Shown here: one piece after another, positions 10,851 through 22,165 of the stretch | How positions within the stretch are numbered: position 1 is the first letter of the stretch | Layout of the letters: every line of letters starts with the position of its first letter | Source of the DNA: Aselliscus stoliczkanus | Lineage: Eukaryota > Chordata > Mammalia > Chiroptera > Hipposideridae | Direction: 5' to 3' | DNA length: 64,000 nucleotides | NCBI GenBank assembly: GCA_033961575.1 | Contig: CM066732.1 | Span: 52,233,001-52,297,000, forward strand | Made by a program: the position numbers and the translations under genes | The notes under the pieces: generated by a model | What the model was told of the DNA's origin: nothing | Seen by the model: only the letters and a program-made list of their open reading frames with translations | Databases searched by the model: none

Positions 10851-11634
10851 GACATCGCTCAGGAAGTGCAAGCTTCCTCTCCCCTCCTCCATGCCTCCCT
10901 TCCTTCTTCCATCATGGACACGATGGAGTGGGCCCTGGAGGACGGCACAAAGGCAGGAGTGAGGGACCCAGTCTCAGAGTAGGGGATGAGCATCATCTCA
11001 GCTCAGTCCTAATTATAGGCTCGTCTCACATAAGCTCCTTATTTTTGAGCAAAATGACGCATGGATTGCGCTGGAAGGCTGTCATAAACAAGGTGGACAA
11101 GGGTCTTTGACACTGAACAAATTCCCAAGATAGAGGCCACATTGATTCATCTTTCTTTCAAAGCTATGAGCTGTAAAGGCAGGTAGGCCCAAGTTTCAGG
11201 AACCCGGGTTTCACACGCAAAGCGACCGTGAGCCCATTTGAAGCTGTGGTGACAAAAGACCTTGGTTGCTAGGAAGAAGGCAGTAGAGAGGCCCCACATT
11301 GGCAGTTTGCCAGAGCGGATTAAAGACACGCTGAAATATGAATCATCGGATGCTTTGTAAAGACTGTTGCTTGACATATAGAAATCACATTTCTCTTCCA
11401 GAGGAAAATAGCAGCGGGTGTCAATTGTGGGGGGACGCTGCGTGGATGGCAGGCCTTGTGCAGCACTCTATTCCACGTGGAACGTGGCTATTGCGTAACG
11501 GCATTCTGCGCAAGTCTGCAAATGTACCTGGGCAACCCGCCCCCACAAAACACACACGCTGGTCATTCGTTTGTAGAAATTTTAGCGCTTCCTCTGTAAG
11601 TGCTGCCTGTTACTTACATCCCAAATCCTAACTG
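10851..11634. other. Unique block, candidate conserved noncoding element
   Basis: After 11040 the sequence is non-repetitive, with several CpG-containing factor-like sites. These include a 12-bp palindrome ttccacgtggaa (11471-11482) and ttgcgtaa (11491-11498). Evolutionary constraint is inferred only from texture. Confidence 0.3.
11471..11482. promoter_or_regulatory. Palindromic CACGTG E-box
   Basis: ttccacgtggaa is a perfect 12-bp palindrome centred on CACGTG, the core bound by bHLH-ZIP factors (MYC/MAX, USF, TFE families). A C/EBP- or CRE-like ttgcgtaa lies 8 bases downstream. Confidence 0.35.
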
Positions 11635-11635
11635 G

Positions 11636-11690
11636 CAGATGAAGATCACTAAGGCTAAGGGAGTCAGCCAAGGTCACACAGCTATTGCGG
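11636..11690 (-). repeat. MIR SINE fragment
   Basis: A short antisense core: 'ctggcagatgaagatcacta' and 'gccaaggtcacacagctatt'. The MaLR LTR starts at its right edge. Confidence 0.55.
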
Positions 11691-12092
11691 TATGGACTAA
11701 ATGTTGGTCAAATCCGTATGTTGAAGCCCTAATCTGTACTGTGATGGTCTTTGGAGATAGGGCCTTTGGGTGGGAATCAGGACGAGAGTAGAGCCTGTGG
11801 GTGGGGCCCTCATGATTGGATTCATGTCCTCATACAGAAGAGGCAGCGCTCTCTCTCCAGCCCCTCCCTTTCTTCCACTCTCCCCCTTTCTCTCTCCCTG
11901 AGTGCATCCATCAAGGAAAGGCCATATTAGGACATAGTAAGAAGTCAGGCATCTGCAAGCCAGGAAGACAGTCCTTCCCAGGAACTGAATCAGTCAGCAC
12001 CTTGATCTTGGACTTCCAGCCTCCACAACTACAAGAAATAAATCTCTGTAGCTTAAGGCGCCCGGTCTTTGGTATTTTGTTATGGCAGCCGA
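11690..12092 (+). mobile_element. MaLR (MLT1/MST-type) solo LTR
   Basis: This LTR of an ancient ERVL-MaLR retroelement opens with 'atggactaaatgttggtcaa'. It passes 'ggagatagggcctttgggtg' and 'ttgatcttggacttccagcc', carries AATAAA at 12037-12042, and ends with 'tattttgttatggcagccga'. No internal retroviral genes are attached. Confidence 0.75.
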
Positions 12093-12329
12093 GTGGTAAA
12101 TTTCAACTGGAACTCATATTCTGGCCCCAAATCTAGGTACAAGCCCTAGGTAAGCCCTAGAAATGAGCTCAAAGCACCCACAGGCAGAAAGGGAGTTAGG
12201 AAGCAGGCCTATATTTTGCCTCCTTGTAGCCTTTCTTCTTGGTTGCTTTTCATGGGATTCTGCATGGTAAGACATATTGTTTCCTGACCCAGTGTTAAAG
12301 TGTCCACATTATTAAGTGTGGGTGTGGTG

Positions 12330-12475
12330 TATTTACTCACTCAGTATTCATTTGATTCACATTCATTCCCCATTCATTCATTCTCCTAGCATATTTTTCA
12401 TTTAACCTTAAATCACTCAGTATTTACTGAGCACCTATTCTGTGCAGTCTTTGCTAAACCAGTGAAATGTAATCT
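12330..12475 (-). repeat. L2 LINE 3' end fragment
   Basis: Repeated 'cattcattc' is followed by 'tatttactgagcacctattc' and 'tgtgcagtctttgctaaacc', the antisense L2 terminal sequence. Confidence 0.6.
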
Positions 12476-12689
12476 TGCAAAGTTGGGGGTTTGAATGGCT
12501 TTGGAGATGCTGTGTAGCTGTTCAGGGTGTGAGGCGTTTCCTCTGCATGGGCCCCCCTCCCACGTCCCTGCACCGGACACGCACAGGTGTCTTCACGGTG
12601 GTCAGCTGGCTCCCTTGCCGGCACCTGGCTCCAGCCTGCAGCCTCTGAAGGGTGAGGTTCCAGCGCCCGCCGCTCTTGCCCAGGCTCGC

Positions 12690-13175
12690 CAGGTCCCCAT
12701 TGCTCCTGTAACAAATTATCACAAACTCTGTGGCTTAAAGCAACACACAGTTATCATAATCTTTCACTTCTATACATTAGCTAAAGTGTGACAAGGGTCT
12801 CACTGTGCTCAATTCAAGGTGTCGCCAGGGCTGCATTTCCTTCTGGAAGCTCCATGGAGACTGTCTTCCTTTGCCCTTCCAGCTCCCACAGGCCACCGCC
12901 ATTGCTTAGCCCACGGCCCCTCCCTCCATCTCAAAGCCAGCAATGCTGCTTCTCCTCTCTGACTCCTGCAGTCACCAGGAAGGCTTCTCTGCTGTGAGGA
13001 ACTCACATGGCTAGTCTGAGTTACCTGGATATCCGGGATAAGCTCCCTCGTGGAGGCCCCTCACCTTAATCCCAGCTGCAAAGCCCCTTTGTCACTTAAG
13101 GTAGTTCTCACAGGTTCCAGGGTTAGGACATGGCGTCTTGGGGGTGCATTCTTCTGCCTACCACACCCCTTGGCA
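12690..13175 (-). mobile_element. MaLR (MLT1-type) solo LTR
   Basis: The plus strand begins 'ctcctgtaacaaattatcac' and 'ctgtggcttaaagcaacaca', the reverse of an MLT1 3' end. It ends near 'cacaggttccagggttagga', the reverse of the 5' part. It faces the plus-strand LTR 600 bases upstream and has no internal region. Confidence 0.7.
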
Positions 13176-13259
13176 GGTCTCTGGGTGAGGCCAGCACCCC
13201 TGCTGGGCTCAGAGCCGGTCGCGGGGCTCAGGCAGGCCTGCCAGGAGGCTTTTCTGTCC

Positions 13260-13840
13260 CAAGCTAAGAAGTTCAGCTTCAGTGCAATGGATGGGAGCTC
13301 TCCAGTCAATCAAATTACAGTTCAATCAGTTCATTTTAATCACTCCTCTGGAGAGAGGCAAAGCCCTGTGCTGAGGAATACACAGCAATTTTATTGATGA
13401 CAAGCTTAATTGTTTCATTTTTCCTTACTGTCTCCAACACAGCCGACACTTAATCAGTGGGCACTGAAGTTCTAATGAAGTAAAGTCCACTTTCCTGCCG
13501 TTCACAACGAGCTGGGAGTAATTGGGCTGAGACTGCCATCCATACACTGCAGAGCCACTGGCGTTTTCCTGGAAACTGGGTTTAATTGCTTTGCTGATGT
13601 TGTTAAGTAGTCCTGAGGGGGTGGAAATAGTAACACTGCCCACAGATGCTGGCAAACAATAGCCCCAAATGTCTTCAAAGGGCCCTCAAATTCTGTCCAA
13701 TGGGTAGCGAGGAAGAAAAAAAGGAAACCGAGTGTGTTTTCTGCAGGCAGGGCCTCAGGGGAGACTGCAGGAGCTGTGACACAGACCCACCGGAGCAATT
13801 TGATAAAGAGCAACACGGATATTAACACCAACAACGTTTT
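13260..13840. other. Unique AT-rich block, candidate conserved noncoding element
   Basis: It contains clustered homeodomain-type motifs (caatcaaattacag at 13308-13321, ttttaatcac, gcttaattgtttc) and no repeat signature. A 140-codon minus frame (13502-13924) overlaps it but has no family resemblance. Confidence 0.35.
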
Positions 13841-14149
13841 CCTGCCTCTCAGAGCCGAGCGGCATTGCGAGTGCAGGTGGGAGGGTGGGAAGATGTGTTT
13901 CTGCAGTGTGGTTCTCAGGGCCAACTCTGGCCTTTTAGCTGCGGGGGGCTGGCTCTGGGCTCTGAAGGGGAGGGCTCTTCAAGGCAGAGCTGGAGAATTC
14001 ACATTCAAATGGCCGTTGTGTTGGCCCTGAAAGGAGACAGCAAGGCGGGCTGGGCTGCAGAAGCTCCAGCATCACAGTCAAGGCTTGGAAGAAGCAGAGA
14101 GAGCCCCCCTATTTTACGGCAGTTCCCCAACTTTACCTGATGGAATGGT

Positions 14150-14390
14150 GATGACATTAATAGCAGTAGCTGCTGGGTTTGCTCACTTACTGTGTGAACA
14201 CAGATTTGGGCTATGTTCTCTTTTATTTGTCATAAAAACCAATAAATCAGGTGCTATTATTATTGCTTGTTCCAAGTAAACAAATCAAAGCACAGAGGAG
14301 GTACAAAATTTGCCCAGCGCCTAAAGCTGTAGGATTTGAACCTGGATCTACAGGACACTAGAAGTAATTCTCTCAGCCCCTATGTCACAG
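14150..14390 (-). repeat. MIR SINE relic
   Basis: Antisense MIR is readable as 'aaaaccaataaatcaggtgc', 'cacagaggaggtacaaaatt', 'gatttgaacctggatctaca'. Confidence 0.65.
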
Positions 14391-14404
14391 TGTCAGCCAT
14401 GATG

Positions 14405-14630
14405 ACATTAAACATAGATAATGTGTACTGAACATTACATGTTCCAGGCCTAGCACTATGTCAGCACTTTTGGTATAGGATCTCATTTAATCTCGAAAGC
14501 AACCCTAGGAGGCACATTCCCATTTTTAGAATAAGAATAAAGGGATTGAGGTCTGGAGTGAGGGACGCTATCAAAGGCCACTCAGCTGGGACTCAAACAC
14601 AGGTCTGTCTCTTTGAAACCTGTACTTTTA
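14405..14630 (-). repeat. MIR SINE relic, second in tandem
   Basis: A second antisense copy directly follows the first: 'gtgtactgaacattacatgt', 'atctcatttaatctcgaaag', 'ggccactcagctgggactca', 'aacacaggtctgtctc'. Confidence 0.7.
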
Positions 14631-14782
14631 TAGATGGCCCTCTGCTAGACAAAGGACCCAGGTGCCAAATGGGGACCAATACTGGTGCCCTCTCAGTCAA
14701 TTCAAACCATTAATTCTATGGTTCCAGATCTGGATGAGATGGGTCAGGACTGGGGCATCTCTTTAAACATCTGAGAAATGGG

Positions 14783-14818
14783 AAAAACAAACAAACAAAA
14801 AAACAAACAAACAGAAAA
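14783..14818. repeat. (CAAA)n simple repeat
   Basis: CAAA units are interrupted by a poly-A stretch. Confidence 0.85.
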
Positions 14819-14959
14819 GCTTAGAGTCCTCACCTAGCAACAGTGGTTTGGCCACCAGGGTTCCATTGCTGCCTCAGAAACTAGCCTTGGGAAAATAAGC
14901 CAGCATTGGTCAGCCTCCACCGTAGTGTCTGCATTGGGCTACTGTAAGGATGAAGGTAT

Positions 14960-15790
14960 CATGTATTCATTCTTTTATGTTAGAAATTTTTATTGAGCTT
15001 CTATTTCATGCCAGGAGCTGTTCTGGGCTCGAGGAGTGCAGCAAGAGATATAGCAGGGGACAGTCCCTGTTCCAGGGGAGCTTAGATTCTCATTGAGAAG
15101 TCGGATACTAAACAAGTAAGCAGATCAAAAACAAGAGAATTCTTGCTTGTGATAAATTCTACTCGTAGGAGTGGTGCGGAGTGGGGGTGGTCAGGAAAGG
15201 CCTCTGAAGAGAAGGTGTGTGTGAGGCTTGATTATTTGTAGAAGCTGACCACACAGGCATCTTGGGGAACCGCCTTTTAGGCAACGGTGACAAAATGTGC
15301 AAAGATCTTGAGGCAGGAATAAGCTTGGCTTGTAGAAGAACAGGAAGAAGGCCAGTGTGGCTGGAGAGAAAAAACGAAGGGGAAAGAGATGGGATATAGA
15401 GGTGAGAGGGAAGTGATGAGCAGATCACTCAGAGGCTACGACATTTAGAAGAGGCTACAACATTTGGACTTAGCTCTAATCTCAATTGGAATCCACTCCA
15501 AGGGTCCCAACAGAACAGTCAACCTCTTGTTTACTTTTGTAAAAGGCACTTACTCTAGAGTAGCTTAAGGAGACAAGTCTAGAAACAAGAAGATCAGTTA
15601 GGAAGCTCCTTCTGTAGGACATTCTGAGGTCTCAACAAACAATAGAGTGATGTAATTGTCATCCCAGAAAGGAGTTAACATCTGAGGAGGTACGTGATTC
15701 AGTTTCTAGGTAGCAGGAGCAAAGTAGGTCTGGTCAGTCACGTGAAATGTAAGGTGAGCCATTTTAGAGACAAATATTCATGAATCATTA
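14960..15790 (-). repeat. L2 LINE relic
   Basis: It starts with 'tatgttagaaatttttattg' and 'catgccaggagctgttctgg', then 'ggggtggtcaggaaaggcct', 'caaagatcttgaggcaggaa' and 'ggccagtgtggctggagaga'. The right end fades after about 15670. Confidence 0.8.
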
Positions 15791-15839
15791 TGTTCCTTAA
15801 TGAATTGAAAAGTATAAATGTGGAAAACAGAAAAGGAAG

Positions 15840-15960
15840 AAGCCTGGATGATGACAAAACACTAGTGATTGATCAGCCGGTTTGTTTACAGCAATTATGA
15901 CTGTATGATTGCTGAGTCATTTCGACAATAAATAACCAGAAGGGCCCTTGAATGGATGAG
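15840..15960. promoter_or_regulatory. Candidate regulatory cluster with forkhead and MARE/NF-E2-type sites
   Basis: tgtttac (15883-15889) matches the forkhead core. tgctgagtcat (15910-15920) matches the extended AP-1/NF-E2 (small-Maf) site. The surrounding sequence is unique. Whether it is used is unknown. Confidence 0.3.
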
Positions 15961-16109
15961 TCTGAGAGGCTGCAATGTCATCAGAACCCTACCCTTAAAT
16001 TCCACTACTTAGGCGGGGTCTCAGCATTGACCCACCCACCTCCCAAATGGCATTGGTATCATCTGGAGTCAGAAGAAGCAGATAAATTAACTTGTGAAGA
16101 AGATATGTG

Positions 16110-16111
<2 letters not shown>

Positions 16112-16166
<55 letters not shown>

Positions 16167-16202
16167 ACAGAGACAGAGAGAGGCAGAGAGAGGCAAAGAG
16201 AA
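16112..16202. repeat. (TG)n microsatellite with decayed (AG)n flank
   Basis: About 26 uninterrupted GT units at 16112-16164 pass straight into 'agacagagacagagagaggc'-type purine repeats to 16202. Confidence 0.95.
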
Positions 16203-16204
16203 AC

Positions 16205-16719
16205 TTCTTATCTCAAGCCAAGGTGGTACTTTTATTTGCTTTTATCCCCCTGTTGCTTTAGGTAACAAAGGGTAAATTAAAATACACACACACACAAAAA
16301 TCACAGAGGGAAAAAAGTGAAAAGAGGAATGACATTCTCCCGGCATTTGTTTCAAGGCTGTAAAATGTAGTGTCTTGACAGCATCGAGAGAGATTTTTCT
16401 CCTTTAAACTAGGTGTCGGAAAATGTGCTTCATTTAAGCAAATCAATATCTTTAATTTCAGCCAGTTGTTCTGGATTTAGTGCCTGATTTCCAGGGAAAT
16501 GAAGAAAGAGTCAAGGCTCATAACTTTGCATCGTTTCCATGAAAAGGAAGAAGAAAAAAGGGTGACACAATGGCTATTTTGAGGGATAATTTAACATCCT
16601 TCTACTTCTTGGTAGAATATAGTCTGCCAGTGAAGCCATAGTGCCTTGAAGAAAAATAAAGGGTAGGAAGTTTTGAGTGTGTGCATGTGTGGGGGGAGAA
16701 TGTGATTGTAAATATTATG
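16205..16719. other. Unassigned unique sequence
   Basis: It holds a short (CA)n at 16285-16296. A 62-codon minus frame reads through that and has no domain. No repeat family seen. Confidence 0.4.
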
Positions 16720-17510
16720 GTCTAAAAGGGCCTCACTGACAAGGTGAGATTTGAATAAAGACATGCAGAGGATGAGGAGGAGAGCCAGGTGGAAATCTGG
16801 GAGAAGAGGACCCCAGGCAGAAGGGGCGAAGGCTCTGCGATTGGAGCCGGCCTGAGTGTTGGCAGGCGGAGGGGCTGAGTGGGCTGGAGTGGACGGAGGG
16901 AGCAGTGGTTGAGTTCAGAGGTCAGAGTGTCTGGATCAAGAAGGGCTTTGGGGTTCATCTGAAGGAGTTTCGCTTTCATGCCAAGTGAGATGGGAAGCCC
17001 TCAGAGGGTTTTGAGCACAGTCACAATCTACCCTGCATATGACCAGGGCCTCTCTGATGCTTTGTTGAAAACATCCCGAAGGGGAGCAAACTAGAATCGG
17101 GGAGAACTGAGGGACCATGGTATTTGAATCAGTGTACATAGCAAGAAGCGCAAGGGCTGGTAGTTTTGTTGAAGTAGAACCAACAAGGGGTGCTGATGGG
17201 TTGGATGTGAGATGCGAGAGAAAGAAAAGAGTTGGTGATGATGCCAAGGTTTCAAGGTTTTGGCTGAAGTCATCAGAAGAACAGAGTTGCCATTGATGGA
17301 TAGAAGGGAGACTGTGGGAGGACCAGGTCTGGGGGACCGGGTGTCAGGAGTCCAGTGGGAACATGTTAAGTCTCATATTTCTTTCATAACATGGATAAGT
17401 CTAAGATTAAGGTCCAGGCTGGAGATACAAATTTGGGGGTTGTCAACCTTTAGGTGATGATGTAAAGTCACCAGACTCGGTGAGTTCAGTGAAGGAGTGG
17501 GGTATGTATT
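16720..17510 (-). repeat. L2 LINE relic
   Basis: Antisense L2 coding sequence: 'aagtgagatgggaagccctc', 'agagggttttgagcacagtc', 'gctgatgggttggatgtgag', 'gatgccaaggtttcaaggtt', 'ggagatacaaatttgggggt'. It lacks the 3' UTR and represents an inner part of ORF2. Confidence 0.85.
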
Positions 17511-17702
17511 AAAGAGAACTTTAAAACTGGGCCCAGGGGCCTTCAACTTTTAAATTTTGTTGCCTTAATTATGGGACACTTTAGGCAATTGAAGGAGATA
17601 AAAGAGAGAATGAAAGAAGAAACTTCTGATCCAAACTCTTATGGTTGATTTACATTTTTGCAAGTACCTCACTTTTTTCTATGCACTAAGTCTAGGGTTC
17701 TG

Positions 17703-17832
17703 TCCATCCATCCACCCATCATCCATCCATCCATCCATCCATCCATCCATCCACCCATCATCCATCCATCCATCCATCCTTCCATCCTTTCATCCTTCCA
17801 TCCTTCCAACCTTCCATCCATCAATCCATCAT
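17703..17832. repeat. (ATCC)n microsatellite
   Basis: About 30 imperfect tetranucleotide units with local variants (accc, ttcc). It produces two His/Pro/Ser-rich plus-strand frames that are artefacts. Confidence 0.95.
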
Positions 17833-17839
17833 ACCTTTC

Positions 17840-19400
17840 TCTTTAATGGTATATGTGAAAGGACATTGAGCATGTTACAAAACTGGATTCTCAAATGAGC
17901 TTTGTCTCTAGTTAGTCATTCACTTAGCCACCCCACTTCCTTGGACTTGGTCTCCCCATTAGTCAACTATTGCCCTATGAGACGTCTAAAAGCATGCCTG
18001 TGCTGACGTTCTGTGGTTTAGGGATCTCAGAAAAATTTCAGAGTCCTTATCTGAGTTATCTAACATGGATCCAACCGGATAAATATGGCAGGAAGTGCTC
18101 TCTGCTTCTTACTACTTCCTCTATTCCTGATCGCACATGAAAGAGCACACATATAAAATATATGAATGCGGTGGGCCCACTGTCTCCAGGTTCCCAAATC
18201 CATTTTCACCCCAATTCCTTGAGCTTCTCTCTGATCTGAGGATGACTTTGCTGTACTGAGATGCTGACACGCAGATGTTGGAAGGTGTGCTGAACAGGCA
18301 GTTTGGGGATCAGAACATCACATTGTCCAGGGGCAGAGCACGAGCGGTTCTCATTGGGACCACTCGCTGTTGGACCTTTGCCAGTTGGCTCGTCTCTTCT
18401 TGTGATAGTGTTATTGTAGAGACAAGAAAAGGCCAGCAGGTTTTTAAAATATGTACCTCAGAAGTTATCTTTGTCATCAGTCAAGTTGTGACAGCCCTTA
18501 TCCATATGCATGACAGATTACTATCCTGTCTCTGAGCTTGTCCTCCTGGTGACTTCTTTGGGGAACACAAGCTGGTGCTTCCATAGATGTAAACCAAAGA
18601 GCCTTATCCTTACCCTGTTCCAAATATCTGACCAGGTTTAAGGCTCAGAACTTGGAGCTGAGGGTCCTTCCTGGGACTTTCATTCCAGGCTTACCCTGTA
18701 TCGAGGACCCTATACTTGTACATTAACTGTCCTCTGTCCTTTAAGCCAGGTGCTCATTGCAAGTACTAATTAGTAAAACAGATGACCACATCAACATCTG
18801 GATAGACCAGTCTTAGCCTGGGTCACCTTGATGGCTCTAGTTATTGGGAATGTTTGAAGCTTTGCCTTGGGCCAAGAAAGGCGTGCCTAACATTGGCCAT
18901 TGGCATCCAGACAGGTACTGGGCCTCTGGCCATGAAGGTCTTTATTTATGATCTTCCTTTCAACTCTCTCAGGCAAAGCCGTTGTCATAATAGAGTAGGT
19001 GCAATTTATTTTGGTTTTGGCACAGGACTGGTCCCCTTCCCGGGGCTTTCATCTTCTTTCTCACTCTTTCTTTGACATTTTTTGTCAAATGATCCGAAAG
19101 TAATTTTTAATACCTTTACATCACACTGAAGCTAAGTTCTGCTGATTAAATATTAATGATTAAATATCTTCTTGTCATTTACCTGCACGGTCTGTTACAA
19201 ATTATTCCAAAAAGGAGATTAATCCCATCACGATTTTAAATAAGAAAATGACAAGAGAATCCCCTTCACCCTTAAGAACTGAAGAGTTGCACCAAAAACC
19301 TCTCATGTGTCTGGGAAATTGTTGGTATTAAGGAATTGAATCTCTCCTTCAAAGGTCACTTAGCAGGTATTTATTGAGTCCTTGTGGGATACTAGCCCAG
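17840..19400. other. Unassigned unique sequence
   Basis: About 1.5 kb without a repeat I can name. Frames of 73-86 codons occur on the plus strand (18275-18535, 18854-19075) with no domain features or adjacent splice-site and codon pattern that would argue for an exon. Confidence 0.4.
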
Positions 19401-19404
19401 GGTG

Positions 19405-19575
19405 GGCTGCTGCAAGACTTTGGTGAGTCCTCAGAATCACATGGAATTTTCTAGAAGTGCTCACCTCAGATCTACTGAATCCATTTTACGAGTAGAGCCC
19501 AGGAATAGGCATTCTTGGAAGGCTTCTCAAGTAATGCTGATGCAGCCAGTCTCTATGACTGTTTTGGAACCTCTG
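19405..19575. mobile_element. hAT-type nonautonomous DNA transposon (MER5/MER20-like)
   Basis: It opens with 'tcctcagaatcacatggaat', passes 'cccaggaataggcattcttg', and closes with 'ctcaagtaatgctgatgcag' and 'gttttggaacctctgc'. This is the usual layout of the short hAT relics of this group. Confidence 0.55.
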
Positions 19576-19920
19576 CTATGGAGGATGGAAGAGGCAGAGA
19601 GACGGCTCCCTGCCCGCAGAAGGTTTTCAATCTTGCAGAGTCCCAAGGTTTACCTATGATGCATTATCAAATCATGAAGGCCACTGTAGCTTAAGATAAA
19701 TGAGCTTGCTTCTTCGTGAGATAATGCAAGTGTGCTTTGTAAAGTGTGACAAATATAAAGGTTGAGTCTATATTAGAAATAGACTTTCCTGAAGGATAAG
19801 ACTTGAAATGGCTTCACGGGGACCTAGGTGACAAATGAAGCTGCCCATTAAATAGAAGTGGGTGATAAGTAATTAAACTTTAAATTATACAAGTGCATGA
19901 GGAATGGAGATTCTGCCCTA
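19576..19920. other. Unassigned unique sequence
   Basis: Moderately AT-rich, with no repeat family and no frame above about 60 codons. Confidence 0.4.
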
Positions 19921-19922
19921 TC

Positions 19923-19973
<51 letters not shown>

Positions 19974-20002
19974 ATTCTATCTATCTATCATCTATCTATC
20001 TC
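19921..20002. repeat. (ATCT)n microsatellite
   Basis: About 20 TCTA/ATCT units broken once near 19974 by a TTCTA variant. Confidence 0.95.
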
Positions 20003-20109
20003 TTCCTATCAATCCGTCTAGCTAGCTTTGGTTTATTAATTTGGCCTTAATTGTATTATTAATGGTCTTTCTAGCACACATGAGGTGAGCAAGGGTCACC
20101 CACTCCCGG

Positions 20110-20250
20110 GTTGAGACCTAGCTATGCTTTGCCAGCTTTTGACTTTGAATAAATCTTCCCTCCTCTCCAGGTCTCAGTTTCCCCATATTTGAAAGAGGAA
20201 ATTGGATTTGAGAAGCTCTAAGCCACTTCCAGCTCCAACACTCTATGAAA
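20110..20250 (+). repeat. MIR SINE relic
   Basis: 'tgactttgaataaatcttcc', 'ctccaggtctcagtttcccc' and 'atttgagaagctctaagcca' follow the MIRb-type core and tail. Confidence 0.65.
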
Positions 20251-20254
20251 ATAT

Positions 20255-20935
20255 GAGTCCACTTTCCTGCCTCGGCAGGGACAGTGTCGTGGCAACACTG
20301 AAGGATTCAGCAGGAACTTAAGTGTCATCCTAAAGAGATCTAGCTGAATGTTAACTGTGCACAGACCAAACTATGGAAGGTTACTTGTTCTAAAAAGACT
20401 AAATGTCAGCCATCAGCTCTTTTTGGCATCATCTGCACCTTCCTCTCAAAGGTGGATGCAGGCAGTAAAAGTACTAGCATCTTGGGTAATTACAGTGAGT
20501 GGATGTTGTACTTAATTTGTGAGGTATTTTCCTCAGCATTATCCGCAGTAATGGAGAGAGCAAGGACATTTACACATAGGGATTATTGAGCACCTACTCT
20601 TTGGCAGGCTCTATGCTAATTCAAATCAACATGTAGACCCCATATTGGAAGGCTCTGGAAATGTGGTTTGTCGCAGTCTTGCGTTTGTCCAGTAGATAAG
20701 CAATAAGAACCAGCTTGTGTTCCCTGAGCCTCTAGATTGATGCAGTTGGGTTGGTGGTGTAGGAAGGGTGGGTACTGGGCCATTTTCGTTAGTGTCTTCT
20801 GAATGTGCCATGCCCAGTGACCCATTTATGCCTTTGGGCCCGCTATCCAGAGGGATCATTTTTGCCTGATTAAGCCCAGCCACTCATCACTTAAAACCTT
20901 CATCTTCCAAGGAAGCTCCCATGTCTCCTCTCACC
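20255..20935. other. Mostly unique sequence with a short L2/MIR-like end
   Basis: 'gattattgagcacctactct' and 'ggcaggctctatgctaatt' at 20580-20622 are an antisense L2 or MIR tail. The rest, including overlapping 69- and 85-codon minus frames at 20616-20883, is unassigned. Confidence 0.4.
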
Positions 20936-20939
20936 TCTT

Positions 20940-21155
20940 TGTCTCTGATCTGACAGTACCTTCTGCTACTTACTGAGCACTTAGTGGGTGCCAGACACTG
21001 TGCTTTAAGCACTCATCTCTATGACATCACCACAGCTCTGATAGAAGCGCTAGGGTGCGATTCATAGTTTACAGAAAAGGAAGTTTAGACACACTTTCCT
21101 GAGACCCCATAGCTACTAGGGAGTGGAGCCAAGATTGAAAAATCAGGTCAGTGTG
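20940..21155 (-). repeat. MIR SINE relic
   Basis: 'ctgctacttactgagcactt', 'gggtgccagacactgtgctt' and 'tagctactagggagtggagc' give the antisense order. Confidence 0.7.
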
Positions 21156-21709
21156 AGTTTTGGCCCCTTCCCTCTCCTACCGCCTCTTAATTGGGCTCCC
21201 ATTTACCGAATAACCACATGCATTTCAAGTTTATATCAAGCCTGACCCATGGAAGTTTGGCATACCTGAGCATCAGCGCTCGTGTCTCTTTCTCATTCCT
21301 ATAGTAAACATTAGTGGAGTTGAATGGAAGTGGTACATAGGGTTGCCCCCCAGCTGGTGCCTGGCCTTGGGGGCTGGGAGGAGAATGACCGGAAGTCCAC
21401 CAAGGGCCATGCCCTTCCTCTCCCACCAGCATTACCAGTGAGATGTCCCCAGGTGCCCACTGAGAAGCCTGGGGAACCGAAGCACCAGCTCCCAAACACA
21501 GACAAGCTAGACCTTATCAGGAAACAAATTATTGCTATCTGCTTGTGTGAAATAAAGAGGGTAGGTAAGGAAAGGAGCCATTCTTTCTTTGACTCAGAAA
21601 TAAAACATCAGACCTTACTGGAAAATTACCTTTTTTCCCCCTGTGGAATTAATCTAATTATCTAAAAAAAAGTTTTACTTATTGGGGACCAATTATTTTA
21701 ATAATTCAG

Positions 21710-21712
<3 letters not shown>
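21156..21712. other. Unassigned unique sequence
   Basis: A 113-codon plus frame (21324-21665) and 102-codon minus frame (21187-21495) overlap each other. Neither shows a recognisable domain. Confidence 0.4.

Positions 21713-21777
<65 letters not shown>
21713..21777. repeat. (CT)n microsatellite
   Basis: About 32 uninterrupted TC units. They encode the Ser/Leu run of a spurious plus-strand frame. Confidence 0.97.
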
Positions 21778-21778
<1 letters not shown>

Positions 21779-22069
21779 ATCTTCTAAATGAAAGAGACAA
21801 CCCTATTATGGAAAGGAAATTAACTACAGATATTAGAAGGCTGGGTACAGGTCCTTTGAACCCTGAGATAGCTAGCAGATATTTACAATCTGATCCTATG
21901 CAAATGCTTTAAAGATCACTGCTATCCCAGTGACCGCAAAAATGAAGACCAACCCTTTAAAAATTATGTCGTTGCTGTTAAGTTACTGCTCATTTTCCAA
22001 AAAATGGAATCTGGGGGAGTTCACTTTCCAGAAATCAGAGGCAATATTATAAGGATACATTTTGTTTCT

Positions 22070-22165
22070 AGCAGTAGTTATATAAATTTAAGGATTCGAT
22101 ACCTATATAATTTTACTAACCAATGTCACCCCAATAAATTTAATTTAAAAAGAAAGAAAATAAAT
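22070..22165 (+). mobile_element. L1 LINE 3' end, very short
   Basis: It ends 'accaatgtcaccccaataaa' then 'tttaatttaaaaagaaagaa', a polyadenylation-signal tail. From memory this form is common in bat L1 elements. Only about 90 bases are present. Confidence 0.5.

Noticed and set aside
13502..13924. 140-codon frame, minus strand
   Set aside because: No domain; it overlaps plus-strand frames of similar length and a unique AT-rich block better read as regulatory.
17641..17898. Ser/His/Pro repeat protein
   Set aside because: Translation of the (ATCC)n microsatellite.
17703..20002. CRISPR-like direct repeats
   Set aside because: These are tetranucleotide microsatellites without spacers, and the DNA is mammalian.
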